Source: CAZHOV01 sp964534315 | GTDB taxonomy: Bacteria; Bacteroidota; Bacteroidia; Chitinophagales; Saprospiraceae | DNA: 28,962 nt | Direction: 5' to 3' | NCBI GenBank assembly: GCA_964534315.1 | Contig: CAZHOV010000066.1 | Coordinates: 1 to 28,962 of the forward strand | Shown here: piece after piece, positions 1 through 7,505 of the stretch | How the letters are laid out: every line of letters starts with the position of its first letter | Numbering within the stretch: position 1 is the first letter of the stretch | Notes under the pieces: model-generated | Database searches by the model: none | What the model was told of the DNA's origin: nothing | Seen by the model: the letters and a program-made list of their open reading frames with translations, nothing else | Made by a program: the position numbers and the translations under genes

Positions 1-403
1 GCGCGTAGCGATTACAACCTGTGTAGCCTGTATCGGAGAAGGTGTCCTAGTTTTTCAAGTAAGCGCGTAACGATTACAACCTGTGTAGCCTGTATCGGAG
101 AAGGTGTCCTAGTTTTTTTTAGTAAGCGCGTAGCGATTACAACCTGTGTAGCCTGTATCGGAGAAGGTGTCCTAGTTTTTCAAGTAAGCGCGTAACGATT
201 ACAACCTGTGTAGCCTGTATCGGAGAAGGTGTCCTAGTTTTTTTTAGTAAGCGCGTAGCGATTACAACCTGTGTAGCCTGTATCGGAGAAGGTGTCCTAG
301 TTTTTTTTAGTAAGCGCGTAGCGATTACAACCTGTGTAGCCTGTATCGGAGAAGGTGTCCTAGTTTTTCAAGTAAGCGCGTAACGATTACAACCTGTGTA
401 GCC
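1..403. repeat. Tandem array of ~62-63 bp units, truncated by window edge
   Basis: Six full units start at 1, 63, 126, 188, 251 and 314, and a partial unit covers 376-403. Each unit begins GCGCGTA(G/A)CGATTACAAC and ends in a T-run followed by AGTAA. Units are 62 or 63 bp long and almost identical. They vary at two places: G or A at the eighth base, and TTTTTCAAG versus a pure T-run before AG. The two variants are linked across each unit junction: CAAG is always followed by the A form, and the T-run form by the G form. No ORF spans the array. It continues beyond the left edge, so total copy number is unknown. Confidence 0.97.
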
Positions 404-587
404 AAATTTATAGAACCAATTGACCAGGCGCATAGCGACTGGCACCTCCACTGGCCTAATTACAATTAAGCCAGCCTTGTTGAAGAAAAAGTTTTATAGT
501 TCAAAATATAATAAACAGTACAGAAAGATTTGTAATATGAAAAAAAATGCTAAAATTAGGGTGATTTTTCACTAAACCGCCAAAATA
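404..587. other. Spacer after the tandem array, with one degenerate unit start
   Basis: No gene is visible here. Bases 428-447 match the first 20 bases of the array unit at 15 of 20 positions, suggesting a decayed unit. The rest is AT-rich and presumably holds the promoter of the downstream amidase gene, but I cannot pick out a convincing -33/-7 pair. Confidence 0.4.
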
Positions 588-1544
588 ATGCTTCAAAAAA
601 TCATCGATTTCCTAAAATCTATATTTTCTTTTTTAGGAGGTAGTAAGAAAGAAAAAAAACAGGAAGGTCCAAATAAGGATCACCAGAAAAAGGTTTTACC
701 TCCCGTAGATGAGTTAATGCCCCAGGATGGTTCGGAAATAGAGCCGGATACGGCAGTAATCATCGTAAACGAGTTAGAACCAGCAATATTTGAAGAAACG
801 GGCAGCAGTCTGATGCCTACTGAAATAGTGGAAGACGAAATAGAGGAAGAAGAAAAGGAAGAAAAGCCAGAAGATCCGGAAAAAGAAGAAGAAAAAGAGG
901 AAGAGGCTAAACCCGCCAGTCAATCCCGTTATCTTTGGTGCCTTGATAATGGGCACGGAAAACAGACGGCAGGTAAGCGCTCCCCGGTTTTTGACGACGG
1001 AGAAACGCAATTTTTTGAATATGAATTTAACCGGGATATCGTAAAAAGAATTATCCATCAACTCGATGAACTTGGAATTCAATATTACAATGTTGTCCCG
1101 GAAGTTGATGTCGATAATTTTCTAAAAGAACGGGTAGAAAGAGCAAACGATAAGGAATCAGCTCTTCCAAAATTATTTGTTTCGGTTCATTCTAATGCAG
1201 CTCCGACTCCGTCCAGCTCTTCCTGGGCTGAAGCCAGTATTAGCGGTATCGAAACCTGGTTTTTTCATACCAGCAAAAAAGGACGATTGATGGCCAGTGT
1301 TTTTCAACGATACCTCGTTAAAGCTACCGGCTGGGGAAACCGCCATATCAAGTCAAGACCAAACCGCCAATTCTATGTCCTTGCCAATACCAGTATGCCT
1401 GCCGTCCTCACCGAAAACGGATTTTATAACAACAAAGCACAGGCGCTGGACCTGATGAAAGATGAAGTGCGCCAACAAATTGCCGATGCTCACGTTAAAG
1501 CCATTAAAGAAATCGAAGAGAAAGGATTGGGGAATATAGATTGA
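588..1544 (+). CDS. N-acetylmuramoyl-L-alanine amidase (Amidase_3 family) with acidic N-terminal extension
   Basis: The C-terminal ~200 residues form a zinc amidase of the Amidase_3 family, which cuts the amide bond between MurNAc and the stem peptide. The family's zinc ligands and catalytic glutamate are recognisable: H123 in DNGHGK, E144 in the FFEYEFN segment, H201 in SVHSN, and E276 in LTENGF. The usual DPGHGG signature is DNGHGK here. Residues 1-19 are a short amphipathic or hydrophobic stretch (IIDFLKSIFSFLGG) with no cleavage site, so export is not obvious. Residues 80-108 are almost all E, K and D and form a charged linker. The ATG at 588 has no clear Shine-Dalgarno, as is usual in Bacteroidota. 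The family call is firm; cellular location and substrate are uncertain. Confidence 0.9.
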   Translation: MLQKIIDFLKSIFSFLGGSKKEKKQEGPNKDHQKKVLPPVDELMPQDGSEIEPDTAVIIVNELEPAIFEETGSSLMPTEIVEDEIEEEEKEEKPEDPEKEEEKEEEAKPASQSRYLWCLDNGHGKQTAGKRSPVFDDGETQFFEYEFNRDIVKRIIHQLDELGIQYYNVVPEVDVDNFLKERVERANDKESALPKLFVSVHSNAAPTPSSSSWAEASISGIETWFFHTSKKGRLMASVFQRYLVKATGWGNRHIKSRPNRQFYVLANTSMPAVLTENGFYNNKAQALDLMKDEVRQQIADAHVKAIKEIEEKGLGNID

Positions 1545-1887
1545 GGAAATTGACCTAAAGAGTACGAGGGGCAACAACAGAAGGCCTGCTGACAACCTGT
1601 TTGCAGGAAAATGAGGTAATGGAAGGCAATGGCAAAAGAGTAATTTTGGTTTGTTGATAAGCACTTGGACAAAAATAATCTCCTTTACAAACTTATTAAT
1701 TCCTAAAAAAGCAGCGCTTTTTGTTTAGGATGCGTTTTAATTAAAATCTATTATAAAAGATTCAGCCCCAATACCTAAAGTATAGGTCGGTTTTTTTTGT
1801 TAAGAATCTACCTACCCAAACTTAATGAAAGGAAATAGTTCAGTACGCTGTATTTTCTTTACAAATAAATGCAAAAAAGAGGAGCTT
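1545..1887. other. Spacer without a recognisable gene
   Basis: About 340 bases between the amidase and the next lipoprotein. An ATG at 1825 is in frame with the lipoprotein, but the SD-supported start at 1888 is preferred, so 1825-1887 is taken as leader. A weak terminator-like hairpin lies at 1773-1798. Nothing else is recognised. Confidence 0.4.
1773..1798 (+). terminator. Weak terminator-like hairpin with T-run
   Basis: ACCTA (1773-1777) pairs with TAGGT (1783-1787). CGG and then eight Ts at 1791-1798 follow. It lies about 230 bases after the amidase stop. The stem is only 5 bp, so the call is tentative. Confidence 0.3.
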
Positions 1888-2688
1888 ATGGGAAAAACAA
1901 CGTTTGCAATAAAGTTTTTCTTATTGGGGGTATTTATCATTTTGGTCGGTTCCTGTAACGATCCGGCAGAAGACGATCCGGAAGTACTCATCAATATAGA
2001 AGAAGAGTTCGAAATATCTTTTAGAGAACATCTTGGAGAACGAGAGACTGGGATAGAGTGGATACTCAAATCTATCAAGCCCCAGCAGTGCCAAAATGCA
2101 AAGATCTATTCTAACCAGCTAATTACAGGAAATACGATTATGCTGGGTATTAATGAAGTTGCCCTTCCTGATAATGAAACCTGCATCAATGGCATTGGTT
2201 TTCCCGCCAATACCCATCATTTTTTTCCCAATAATCATTTGTTTTCGGTAAAAATAGTTTTGCAAGAAACGGTTGAGAATATAGGCGAACTTTCAATTGA
2301 TGATCAATCCTACAGCCTGCGTATGAACCAGCAACACGGTATTACCATACCTTATCCTACCTTGCGAAAAATTCCTAAACAAGTCGTTTGGGGCATTGTC
2401 TCATACCGTGATATGCTTCCTGCCACCGTTCTGGACGGCTTTTTCAAGGAGTTAAGTAATATTACCTCAGTTGTCGAGCTGGCAAGTGGTTATTATGGCC
2501 ACTTTAAAATGGATAAGGGGAGCCTTAGTTTGGTTGATGTCGAAGTTCCCTTTCCAGCAACTCAAACTTTTGTCTATCAATTGAACGGGTCGACTCAAGA
2601 GCTAGAGGCAATTATTAATAATTATCGTCAGATAGGAGAAGCGGATATTAAAATAAAGGTCTGGGATGCGCAGGGTAATCACTACTAA
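1888..2688 (+). CDS. Hypothetical lipoprotein (266 aa)
   Basis: I chose the ATG at 1888 because AGAGGAG lies just upstream and because translation from here gives a proper lipoprotein signal: MGKTTFAIKF, a hydrophobic core, then the lipobox ILVGSC with the lipidated Cys followed by NDP. An in-frame ATG at 1825 would add 21 residues before this signal and is unlikely. After the Cys comes an acidic stretch (DPAEDDPEVL), typical of surface or outer-membrane lipoproteins in Bacteroidota. The remaining ~230 residues are predicted mostly beta and include four cysteines. I do not recognise a domain. The gene stands alone between spacers of about 340 and 240 bases. Confidence 0.8.
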   Translation: MGKTTFAIKFFLLGVFIILVGSCNDPAEDDPEVLINIEEEFEISFREHLGERETGIEWILKSIKPQQCQNAKIYSNQLITGNTIMLGINEVALPDNETCINGIGFPANTHHFFPNNHLFSVKIVLQETVENIGELSIDDQSYSLRMNQQHGITIPYPTLRKIPKQVVWGIVSYRDMLPATVLDGFFKELSNITSVVELASGYYGHFKMDKGSLSLVDVEVPFPATQTFVYQLNGSTQELEAIINNYRQIGEADIKIKVWDAQGNHY

Positions 2689-2906
2689 TCATTGTTATTC
2701 GTCACATTATTTTACAATCGTCACTTCACATTAATAATTTCTTAAAATTCTCCCTCAGCTTTGGGTGGCAGTTTTTTGTCCTTGCGTGAAATGGTTAAAT
2801 GAAAACGGATGAAACCCTTTGTTAAGCTTCTCTTCAACAACTGAGCTGACAATTATTCCCCCACTCATCCATATAAAGAATGTGTTAGGTAAGGCTGAAT
2901 TAGTTT

Positions 2907-2927
2907 AAAGGATCTAAGTCCTTTTTT
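2907..2927. terminator. Small hairpin with T-run between convergent genes
   Basis: AAAGGA (2907-2912) pairs with TCCTTT (2919-2924), with loop TCTAAG. A T-run continues on the plus strand. It lies between two convergent lipoprotein genes and overlaps the stop codon of the minus-strand one, so it could terminate transcription from either side. Confidence 0.4.
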
Positions 2928-3420
2928 ATTCTTTATCCGTCTCCTGGCACTGACGAACCATATTGACCGTTGCGAATACCAGGTTTTCCACTTCCTGGCG
3001 GGTAGGAAGTACAAACTCGGCTTTATTTACCATGCGCTCCTCCCCATTTTCGATCAAGGTGATCTTATTTTCTTTTTCTGCCGTACCAAACTGGAATCCA
3101 GGTCTGAATTCTTCATCTTCGAATACTTTCATTTTTTTCAGGTCCAAAGTATTCAAATCTAATTTATACTCTTTGGTTCCGCTGTCTAAATTAAGAATGA
3201 AATGCAGGTTGCAGATATCGCTTGAATTGATCTCAACGCTCTTCAAGTCTTGTAGTTTTGGAACGGCTTCTTCAAAAATGGTTCGGATTCTTACCACATT
3301 TGCATCGTTATTAAATGCGGTAGCATTGGCCTTATCCTCTGCTGATTCTCCTTGTCCGGTTCCCGAATTGCAGGCAACTATGGTAAGGATCAATAATAGG
3401 AAAAATACACTAGATCTCAT
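2926..3420 (-). CDS. Hypothetical lipoprotein (164 aa)
   Basis: The N-terminus MRSSVFFLLLILTIVAC is a lipoprotein signal peptide with lipobox TIVAC, followed by a Ser/Gly/Glu-rich linker. The mature part (about residues 35-164) is mixed alpha/beta, with a run of short strands around LHFILNLDSGTKEYKLDLN and a Glu/Lys-rich second half. I recognise no known domain. It faces the threonine aldolase gene divergently across 73 bases, so the two probably share a promoter region, but that does not imply a shared function. Confidence 0.75.
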   Translation of the reverse strand: MRSSVFFLLLILTIVACNSGTGQGESAEDKANATAFNNDANVVRIRTIFEEAVPKLQDLKSVEINSSDICNLHFILNLDSGTKEYKLDLNTLDLKKMKVFEDEEFRPGFQFGTAEKENKITLIENGEERMVNKAEFVLPTRQEVENLVFATVNMVRQCQETDKE

Positions 3421-3493
3421 TTCTTGCTAATTTGATTTTACGAATCAATGAATAACTATATATTGGCAGCTCAAATTTACAAAAAGAAAATAG

Positions 3494-4513
3494 ATGAAGA
3501 TCAATTTAATCAGCGATACGGTGACTAAGCCTACACCGCCAATGCTGGAAGCGATGATGAAGGCCCGGGTGGGCGATGATGTTTTTCGGCAAGATCCGAC
3601 TATAAACGAGCTGGAAGAAAAGGTGGCTGATCTGTTTGGAAAAGAGGCAGCCTTGTTTTGTCCTTCCGGGACAATGACCAATCAGATCGCGATCAGTATC
3701 CATACCCAACGGCTGGATGAAGTGATCTGCGACGAGTATTCCCACATCTACCAATACGAGGTGGGGGGGTATAGCGCTAACGCCGGAGTATCCATTAATC
3801 TAATAAAGGGAACGAATGGAAAGATAACGGCCGAACAGATAGAGCAGGCCATTAAGCCCGACTTTGACTGGCTACCCAAGTCGAGCCTGGTTGTTCTGGA
3901 GAATACTTGTAATAAGGGAGGCGGGAGTATTTATACGTTGGAAGAGATTCGCCCCATCCGGGAGTTGTGCAAAACAAAAGGAATGGGGTTGCATCTTGAC
4001 GGTGCACGGTTATTCAATGCGTTAGTAGAAACAGGAGAGGATACCAAAGCGGTTGGAGACCATTTTGATACTATATCCATTTGTCTTTCCAAAGTGTTAG
4101 GGGCGCCTGTAGGTTCATTATTGACCGGAAGTATGGAAATGATGAAGCAAGCCCGGAGGATGAGAAAGGTGATGGGAGGCGGAATGCGTCAGGCCGGATA
4201 TCTGGCAGCGGCTGGCATCTATGCCTTAGATAATCATGTAGAACGGCTGAAAGTAGATAATGACAGAGCAAAAAAGCTAGGAAATGTTTTACAGGAACTC
4301 GATTTCGTTGAGAAAGTAAGGCCGGTACAATCCAATATTCTGATTTTTGATGTCAAAGCACCGTATACGGCAGATACGTTTGTCGAAAAGCTAATGGGGC
4401 ATGATATTTTAGCTGTACCTTTCGGGCCTCAAACCGTTCGGTTTGTAACGCATTTGGATGTTAGGGAAGAAATGATTGATCGAGTTATAAAAGTATTGAG
4501 AACAGAAGGGTAA
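3494..4513 (+). CDS. ltaE: Low-specificity L-threonine aldolase
   Basis: A PLP-dependent fold-type I enzyme that splits L-threonine or L-allo-threonine into glycine and acetaldehyde. The whole 339-residue protein matches the family in length and motif order: SDTVTKPTPPML at residues 7-18, ALFCPSGTMTNQIA near 53-66, the PLP-stacking histidine in DEYSHIY (H84), HLDGAR (D169, R172) for pyridine-nitrogen and phosphate contacts, and the Schiff-base lysine K200 in SICLSKVLGAPVGS. The start at 3494 begins exactly at the family's conserved N-terminus. It is monocistronic, with the BFN/UVR gene ending convergently 11 bases beyond its stop. The gene symbol follows the E. coli enzyme; stereospecificity cannot be read from sequence. 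Confidence 0.95.
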   Translation: MKINLISDTVTKPTPPMLEAMMKARVGDDVFRQDPTINELEEKVADLFGKEAALFCPSGTMTNQIAISIHTQRLDEVICDEYSHIYQYEVGGYSANAGVSINLIKGTNGKITAEQIEQAIKPDFDWLPKSSLVVLENTCNKGGGSIYTLEEIRPIRELCKTKGMGLHLDGARLFNALVETGEDTKAVGDHFDTISICLSKVLGAPVGSLLTGSMEMMKQARRMRKVMGGGMRQAGYLAAAGIYALDNHVERLKVDNDRAKKLGNVLQELDFVEKVRPVQSNILIFDVKAPYTADTFVEKLMGHDILAVPFGPQTVRFVTHLDVREEMIDRVIKVLRTEG

Positions 4514-4524
4514 AATTGGAAGTG

Positions 4525-5106
4525 TTATTTTTTTCTTCGGTTGATTTCATCTCTGATCTTGGCAGCACGTTCATAATCTTCTTTGGCGAGCACTTCTTCC
4601 AACATCTTTTCCAAATCGTTTAGACTGGTCTGAGACAGGGATTGTTTTTCTTTTCTTGAAGGAACTTGGGATTTTTCCGGTGAAGGGGCATCTGGTTTTT
4701 CCAGAACCACCCCTGCTGCATCGAGAATAAACTCATAGGTATAAATCGGACATTCAAAACGAACAGCCATGGCGAGTGCGTCTGAGGTCCTGGAATCGAT
4801 CTCGATTATTTCTCCATTTTTTATGCAGAGGAGTCGGGCGTAAAAGATACCGTCGAGCAAATTGTTGATGATCACTTCTTTGAGCTCTATATCGAAGGTT
4901 TCGAGGGTGTTTTTAAAAAGGTCATGTGTGAGTGGTCGGTTTGGAGTCATTTGTTCCATGGCTACGGCGATGGCCTGCGCCTCAAAACCTCCAATCACGA
5001 TCGGCAACCTTCTTGAACCGTCAATTTCTCCTAGAACGACTGCATAATTGTGCGACTGGGAAACGCTATGCGACAGGGCAACAATATCTAACTCAATTTT
5101 TTTCAT
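4525..5106 (-). CDS. Bifunctional nuclease family (BFN/DUF151) protein with C-terminal UVR motif
   Basis: Residues 1-130 form a BFN (DUF151) domain, with the conserved region DSRTSDALAMAVR at 104-116 and the preceding LPIVIGGFEAQAIA near 34-47. After a Pro/Ser/Lys-rich linker, residues ~160-192 are a UVR motif (LEKMLEEVLAKEDYERAAKI), a coiled-coil hairpin also found in UvrB and ClpC/McsA proteins that mediates protein-protein contacts. This BFN-UVR fusion is a standard form in Bacteroidota. Plant BFN proteins have RNase/DNase activity; the bacterial function is not settled. The gene is convergent with threonine aldolase and has a 373-base upstream region containing inverted repeats. Confidence 0.92.
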   Translation of the reverse strand: MKKIELDIVALSHSVSQSHNYAVVLGEIDGSRRLPIVIGGFEAQAIAVAMEQMTPNRPLTHDLFKNTLETFDIELKEVIINNLLDGIFYARLLCIKNGEIIEIDSRTSDALAMAVRFECPIYTYEFILDAAGVVLEKPDAPSPEKSQVPSRKEKQSLSQTSLNDLEKMLEEVLAKEDYERAAKIRDEINRRKK

Positions 5107-5230
5107 ATCGTAAGAAAAAAGATCTTCAAAGTAATAGAATGCGTGGTGTAAACCTTACTGCAATATGTAAAATTTTAAGGAAATTCAGAATAACCCTAAA
5201 CTGGAAAATGAATATAAGCAAATTCTGTAA

Positions 5231-5279
5231 AGTGGCAAACCCAAATTACTGGTATAATAAATTGTTCGAAAAAAATTGA
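5231..5279. repeat. Dispersed 49 bp repeat, copy 1
   Basis: This segment matches 7265-7313 at 41 of 49 positions without gaps. The best conserved part is GTATAATAA-x-TTGTTCGAA. Copy 1 abuts the left end of the nested palindrome element and lies about 125 bases upstream of the BFN/UVR start codon. Both copies have the same orientation relative to a downstream minus-strand gene, so a regulatory or promoter role is possible. Confidence 0.7.
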
Positions 5280-5280
5280 T

Positions 5281-5312
5281 GAGGGTGGCTCATAAGTCTA
5301 TGAGCCACCCTC
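5281..5312 (-). terminator. Strong intrinsic terminator-like hairpin for the etfBA operon
   Basis: The arms GAGGGTGGCTCAT and ATGAGCCACCCTC pair perfectly over 13 bp around the loop AAGTCT. Read on the minus strand, the hairpin is followed by ATCAA and a run of seven Ts (plus-strand A-run at about 5270-5276), the layout of a rho-independent terminator. It lies about 170 bases after the etfA stop and before the BFN/UVR gene. Confidence 0.65.
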
Positions 5313-5326
5313 TTAGAGATTTTTGC

Positions 5327-5388
5327 TTTGAGAGGTCTGTTTTTTCTATAAAAATTGAAGATTTTATAGAAAAAACAGACCTCTCAAA
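5327..5388. repeat. Perfect 27 bp inverted repeat with 8-base loop
   Basis: Arm 1 at 5327-5353 and arm 2 at 5362-5388 are perfect reverse complements over 27 bases, with the loop ATTGAAGA. The outer half is GAGAGGTCTG and the inner half is rich in T and A. This is far longer than a normal terminator stem. The RNA would be a long double-stranded hairpin between etfA and the terminator at 5281-5312. Confidence 0.9.
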
Positions 5389-5479
5389 AAGAAAGTTTGG
5401 TGGCTTGAAACACCAAAGGTGTTTGAGGCACCCTCATGTATAAAGAACTAGAAACCAAGCTAAAGAATTAAATCAAATC

Positions 5480-6436
5480 TTAGCCTTTATAATTACGGAT
5501 AGCTTCTGTCAATCGGGGGACGACATCAAATAGATCTCCCACTACGCCGTAATCGGCAGCCTTAAAGAAAGGCGCTTCCGGATCTTTATTAATAACTACA
5601 ATTACTTTAGATTTGTTGACCCCGGCAAGGTGTTGGATGGCCCCTGAAATACCAATTGCGATATAGAGATTGGGCCGGATGGCAATACCTGTTTGGCCAA
5701 CGTGTTCGTGGTGAGGTCGCCAGTCGGCATCGGCTACGGGACGCGAGCAGGCGGTTGTAGCACCGAGTGTTTCGGCGAGTTCTTCCAGGATTCCAAAATG
5801 CTCAGGCCCTTTAAATCCGCGTCCTCCGGAAACCACTAATTCTGCTTCGGGCAATGGAACTTTTCCTTCTACCGTATTCACAGATCGAACTTTTACCTTG
5901 GGAGCGGGAATCTCCAATTCTAATGCTTCTACCGGACAGTCAGCGCCACTTTCTTCAGGCGGAATAGAGTTACCAATGAGAGAGATCACCTTGATATCAG
6001 TAGTCACTTCATACTCGGCAATGGCTTTTCCGGAAAACACATTTTTCTTGATCTTAAAAGCGCCGTTGAGGTCGGGTAGCCCGGTAACTCCGGAAACAGA
6101 ACCTGCATTTAGCCTTGCAGCAAGTCTTCCAAGAACCGATTTACCATTTGCCGTGTGGCTCAGGATGATTACTTTAGCATCAATTTTTTGAGCTGCATCT
6201 GCCAGTAATTTAGTCACTACCTGACTGTCAAAATTTCCGAGTTGTTCGTGATTCACATGATGCACCTTAGCAGCTCCGTATTTACCCAAAGATGCCGGGT
6301 TTTCTGTTGGGCCCAATACAATTGCATGACACTCCGTACCAAGCGCATCGGCTACTTTCTTTCCATAAGTCACCACTTCGTAAGTGGTCTTTTTAAACTG
6401 CCCTTTTGGACTTTCGGCATATACTAGAACAGACAT
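5480..6436 (-). CDS. etfA: Electron transfer flavoprotein alpha subunit
   Basis: The alpha subunit of the FAD-containing ETF heterodimer, which carries electrons from acyl-CoA and related dehydrogenases to the quinone pool. I start it at MSVLVYAESP (6436); the longer open frame to 6553 reads into the end of etfB with unlikely sequence. The C-terminal FAD domain is complete: GGRGF (204-208), the conserved R232 after AC, HVGQTG (245-250), GISGAIQHLAG (262-272), VINKD (281-285) and DYGVVGD (295-301). Length (318 aa) is normal. It lies 58 bases downstream of etfB and is surely co-transcribed with it. No shuttle dehydrogenase or ETF-QO is next to it. Confidence 0.96.
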   Translation of the reverse strand: MSVLVYAESPKGQFKKTTYEVVTYGKKVADALGTECHAIVLGPTENPASLGKYGAAKVHHVNHEQLGNFDSQVVTKLLADAAQKIDAKVIILSHTANGKSVLGRLAARLNAGSVSGVTGLPDLNGAFKIKKNVFSGKAIAEYEVTTDIKVISLIGNSIPPEESGADCPVEALELEIPAPKVKVRSVNTVEGKVPLPEAELVVSGGRGFKGPEHFGILEELAETLGATTACSRPVADADWRPHHEHVGQTGIAIRPNLYIAIGISGAIQHLAGVNKSKVIVVINKDPEAPFFKAADYGVVGDLFDVVPRLTEAIRNYKG

Positions 6437-6494
6437 ATAATTATTATTTTTTATCGCTTTAGAGAAAAAGTTATTAATGAAATGGCCTGATGGT

Positions 6495-7235
6495 TTAGAT
6501 GACTTTGGCTTCTTCGTGGAGCAACCGAACGAGTTCATCCATATTTTCGGCATCTACCAGTTTTACCTCCGATTTGGGAGCAGGCAATTCATACTTTGCA
6601 ATTTTTACATGTTCTTCGATATCAATAGGTTCTACCACTTTTAGCGGCTTTCGTTTAGCCATCATAATTCCTCTCATATTAGGAATACGCTGCTCCGCCA
6701 AGTCTTTTGAGGCGCTGATCACCAAAGGAGGTTGTACTTCAACTACTTCTGTTCCACCTTCAATATCGCGGGTAACAACAGCTGTATCACCTTCCATTTC
6801 GAGGTTGCTGGCATAAGAAAGGAAAGGAAGGTCCAGCAATTCAGCCACCATAGCGCCCACCTCGGAGCGATTGTAATTGATCGTTTCTTTTCCGAAGAAA
6901 AGCATGTCGTAGTTTTTATCTTTGGCAAAAGCGGCAATTTGCTTGGCGATCGCCAGCGCCCCTTCTGGAGAAGCATTGATCCTGACGGCATCATCGGCCC
7001 CAATAGCTAGCCCTTTCCGAATCACCGTGTCATTGGTGGCGGGGCCTACATTGAGAATGGTCACAGAACCGCCAAATTTTTCTTTGAGCTCGATCGCCCG
7101 TACCAAAGCATACCATTCATCATAAGGGTTCATTATAAACTGAATTCCTTCTTCATTAAACGTGGTATTGTCGTTAGAAAAAGAAATCTTTGCAGTTGTA
7201 TCTGGAGTTTTACTTACACAAACAAGTAACTTCAT
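6495..7235 (-). CDS. etfB: Electron transfer flavoprotein beta subunit
   Basis: The beta subunit of ETF; it binds AMP in classical ETFs and forms the docking surface for dehydrogenases. The protein starts with the usual MKLLVCVSKTPDT, has the family motif NPYDE at 36-40 followed by a helix (ALVRAIELKE), and the C-terminal signature RIPNMRGIMMAKRKPLKV at 183-200, which is the anchor and recognition-loop region. The length of 246 aa is normal for group I ETF beta. It is the first gene of the etfBA operon; a possible promoter lies just upstream and overlaps a repeat shared with the BFN/UVR upstream region. Confidence 0.96.
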   Translation of the reverse strand: MKLLVCVSKTPDTTAKISFSNDNTTFNEEGIQFIMNPYDEWYALVRAIELKEKFGGSVTILNVGPATNDTVIRKGLAIGADDAVRINASPEGALAIAKQIAAFAKDKNYDMLFFGKETINYNRSEVGAMVAELLDLPFLSYASNLEMEGDTAVVTRDIEGGTEVVEVQPPLVISASKDLAEQRIPNMRGIMMAKRKPLKVVEPIDIEEHVKIAKYELPAPKSEVKLVDAENMDELVRLLHEEAKVI

Positions 7236-7248
7236 AGCGTAAATTTAT

Positions 7249-7279
7249 TTAAATTAGTTGCTTAAGCGGCAAATCAAAA
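7249..7279 (-). promoter_or_regulatory. Possible Bacteroidota-type promoter for etfBA
   Basis: On the minus strand TTTTG (7275-7279) is followed after 18 bases by TAATTTAA (7249-7256), a 6/8 match to the Bacteroidota -7 box TAnnTTTG. This would give a very short leader before the etfB ATG at 7235. The match is imperfect, so confidence is low. Confidence 0.3.
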
Positions 7280-7313
7280 TTGCTTGTATAATAATTTGTT
7301 CGAATGAAATTGA
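7265..7313. repeat. Dispersed 49 bp repeat, copy 2
   Basis: Ungapped 41/49 match to 5231-5279. It ends 30 bases upstream of the etfB start and overlaps the TTTTG element of the proposed promoter. Confidence 0.7.
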
Positions 7314-7446
7314 CTGGATAATTGAATACTTGGAAATTATGCAGGAACTTTCATTTGAACCTAAAAAAATTATTTTACCAATTTTTTTGCCTTACTATTT
7401 AAAGAGTTGCAAATATAGGGAATTTCACTTCAATTTGCATCCTATT

Positions 7447-7476
7447 TAGCGAATTTTCGCTAACGCTAGAGAGCGT
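7447..7476. repeat. Two small adjacent hairpins upstream of the TPR gene
   Basis: TAGCGA-ATTT-TCGCTA (7447-7462) is directly followed by ACGCT-AGAG-AGCGT (7463-7476). They lie in the 270-base divergent region between etfB and the TPR gene, about 30 bases before the TPR start. Their role is unknown; they could be part of the leader or an operator. Confidence 0.35.
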
Positions 7477-7505
7477 GATTTTAAAAAATTGATTTACAAT
7501 AGTAT

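Larger units (their letters stand above)
5279..5437. repeat. Nested inverted-repeat element with near-perfect 13 bp terminal repeats
   Basis: The ends ATGAGGGTGGCTC (5279-5291) and GAGGCACCCTCAT (5425-5437) are inverted copies with one mismatch. Three hairpins lie inside: 13 bp arms at 5281-5293/5300-5312, perfect 27 bp arms at 5327-5353/5362-5388, and a 7 bp stem at 5408-5414/5418-5424. No coding capacity is seen. The element lies between etfA and the BFN/UVR gene, both on the minus strand. It resembles a small non-autonomous mobile element or a composite terminator region. Confidence 0.7.

Noticed and set aside
1..403. CRISPR array
   Set aside because: Units are uniform from end to end with no unique spacers, so this is a plain tandem repeat.
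774..1082. Minus-strand ORF of 102 codons with a phenylalanine-rich stretch
   Set aside because: It is antisense to the Glu/Lys-rich linker of the amidase; the poly-F run is just the complement of GAA/AAG codons.
5480..6553. Longer EtfA with a 39-residue N-terminal extension
   Set aside because: The extension overlaps the end of etfB and lacks family similarity, while MSVLVYAE is the conserved EtfA start.
7258..7449. 63-codon plus-strand ORF between etfB and the TPR gene
   Set aside because: Covers the 49 bp repeat and possible promoter; no family features and AT-driven composition.
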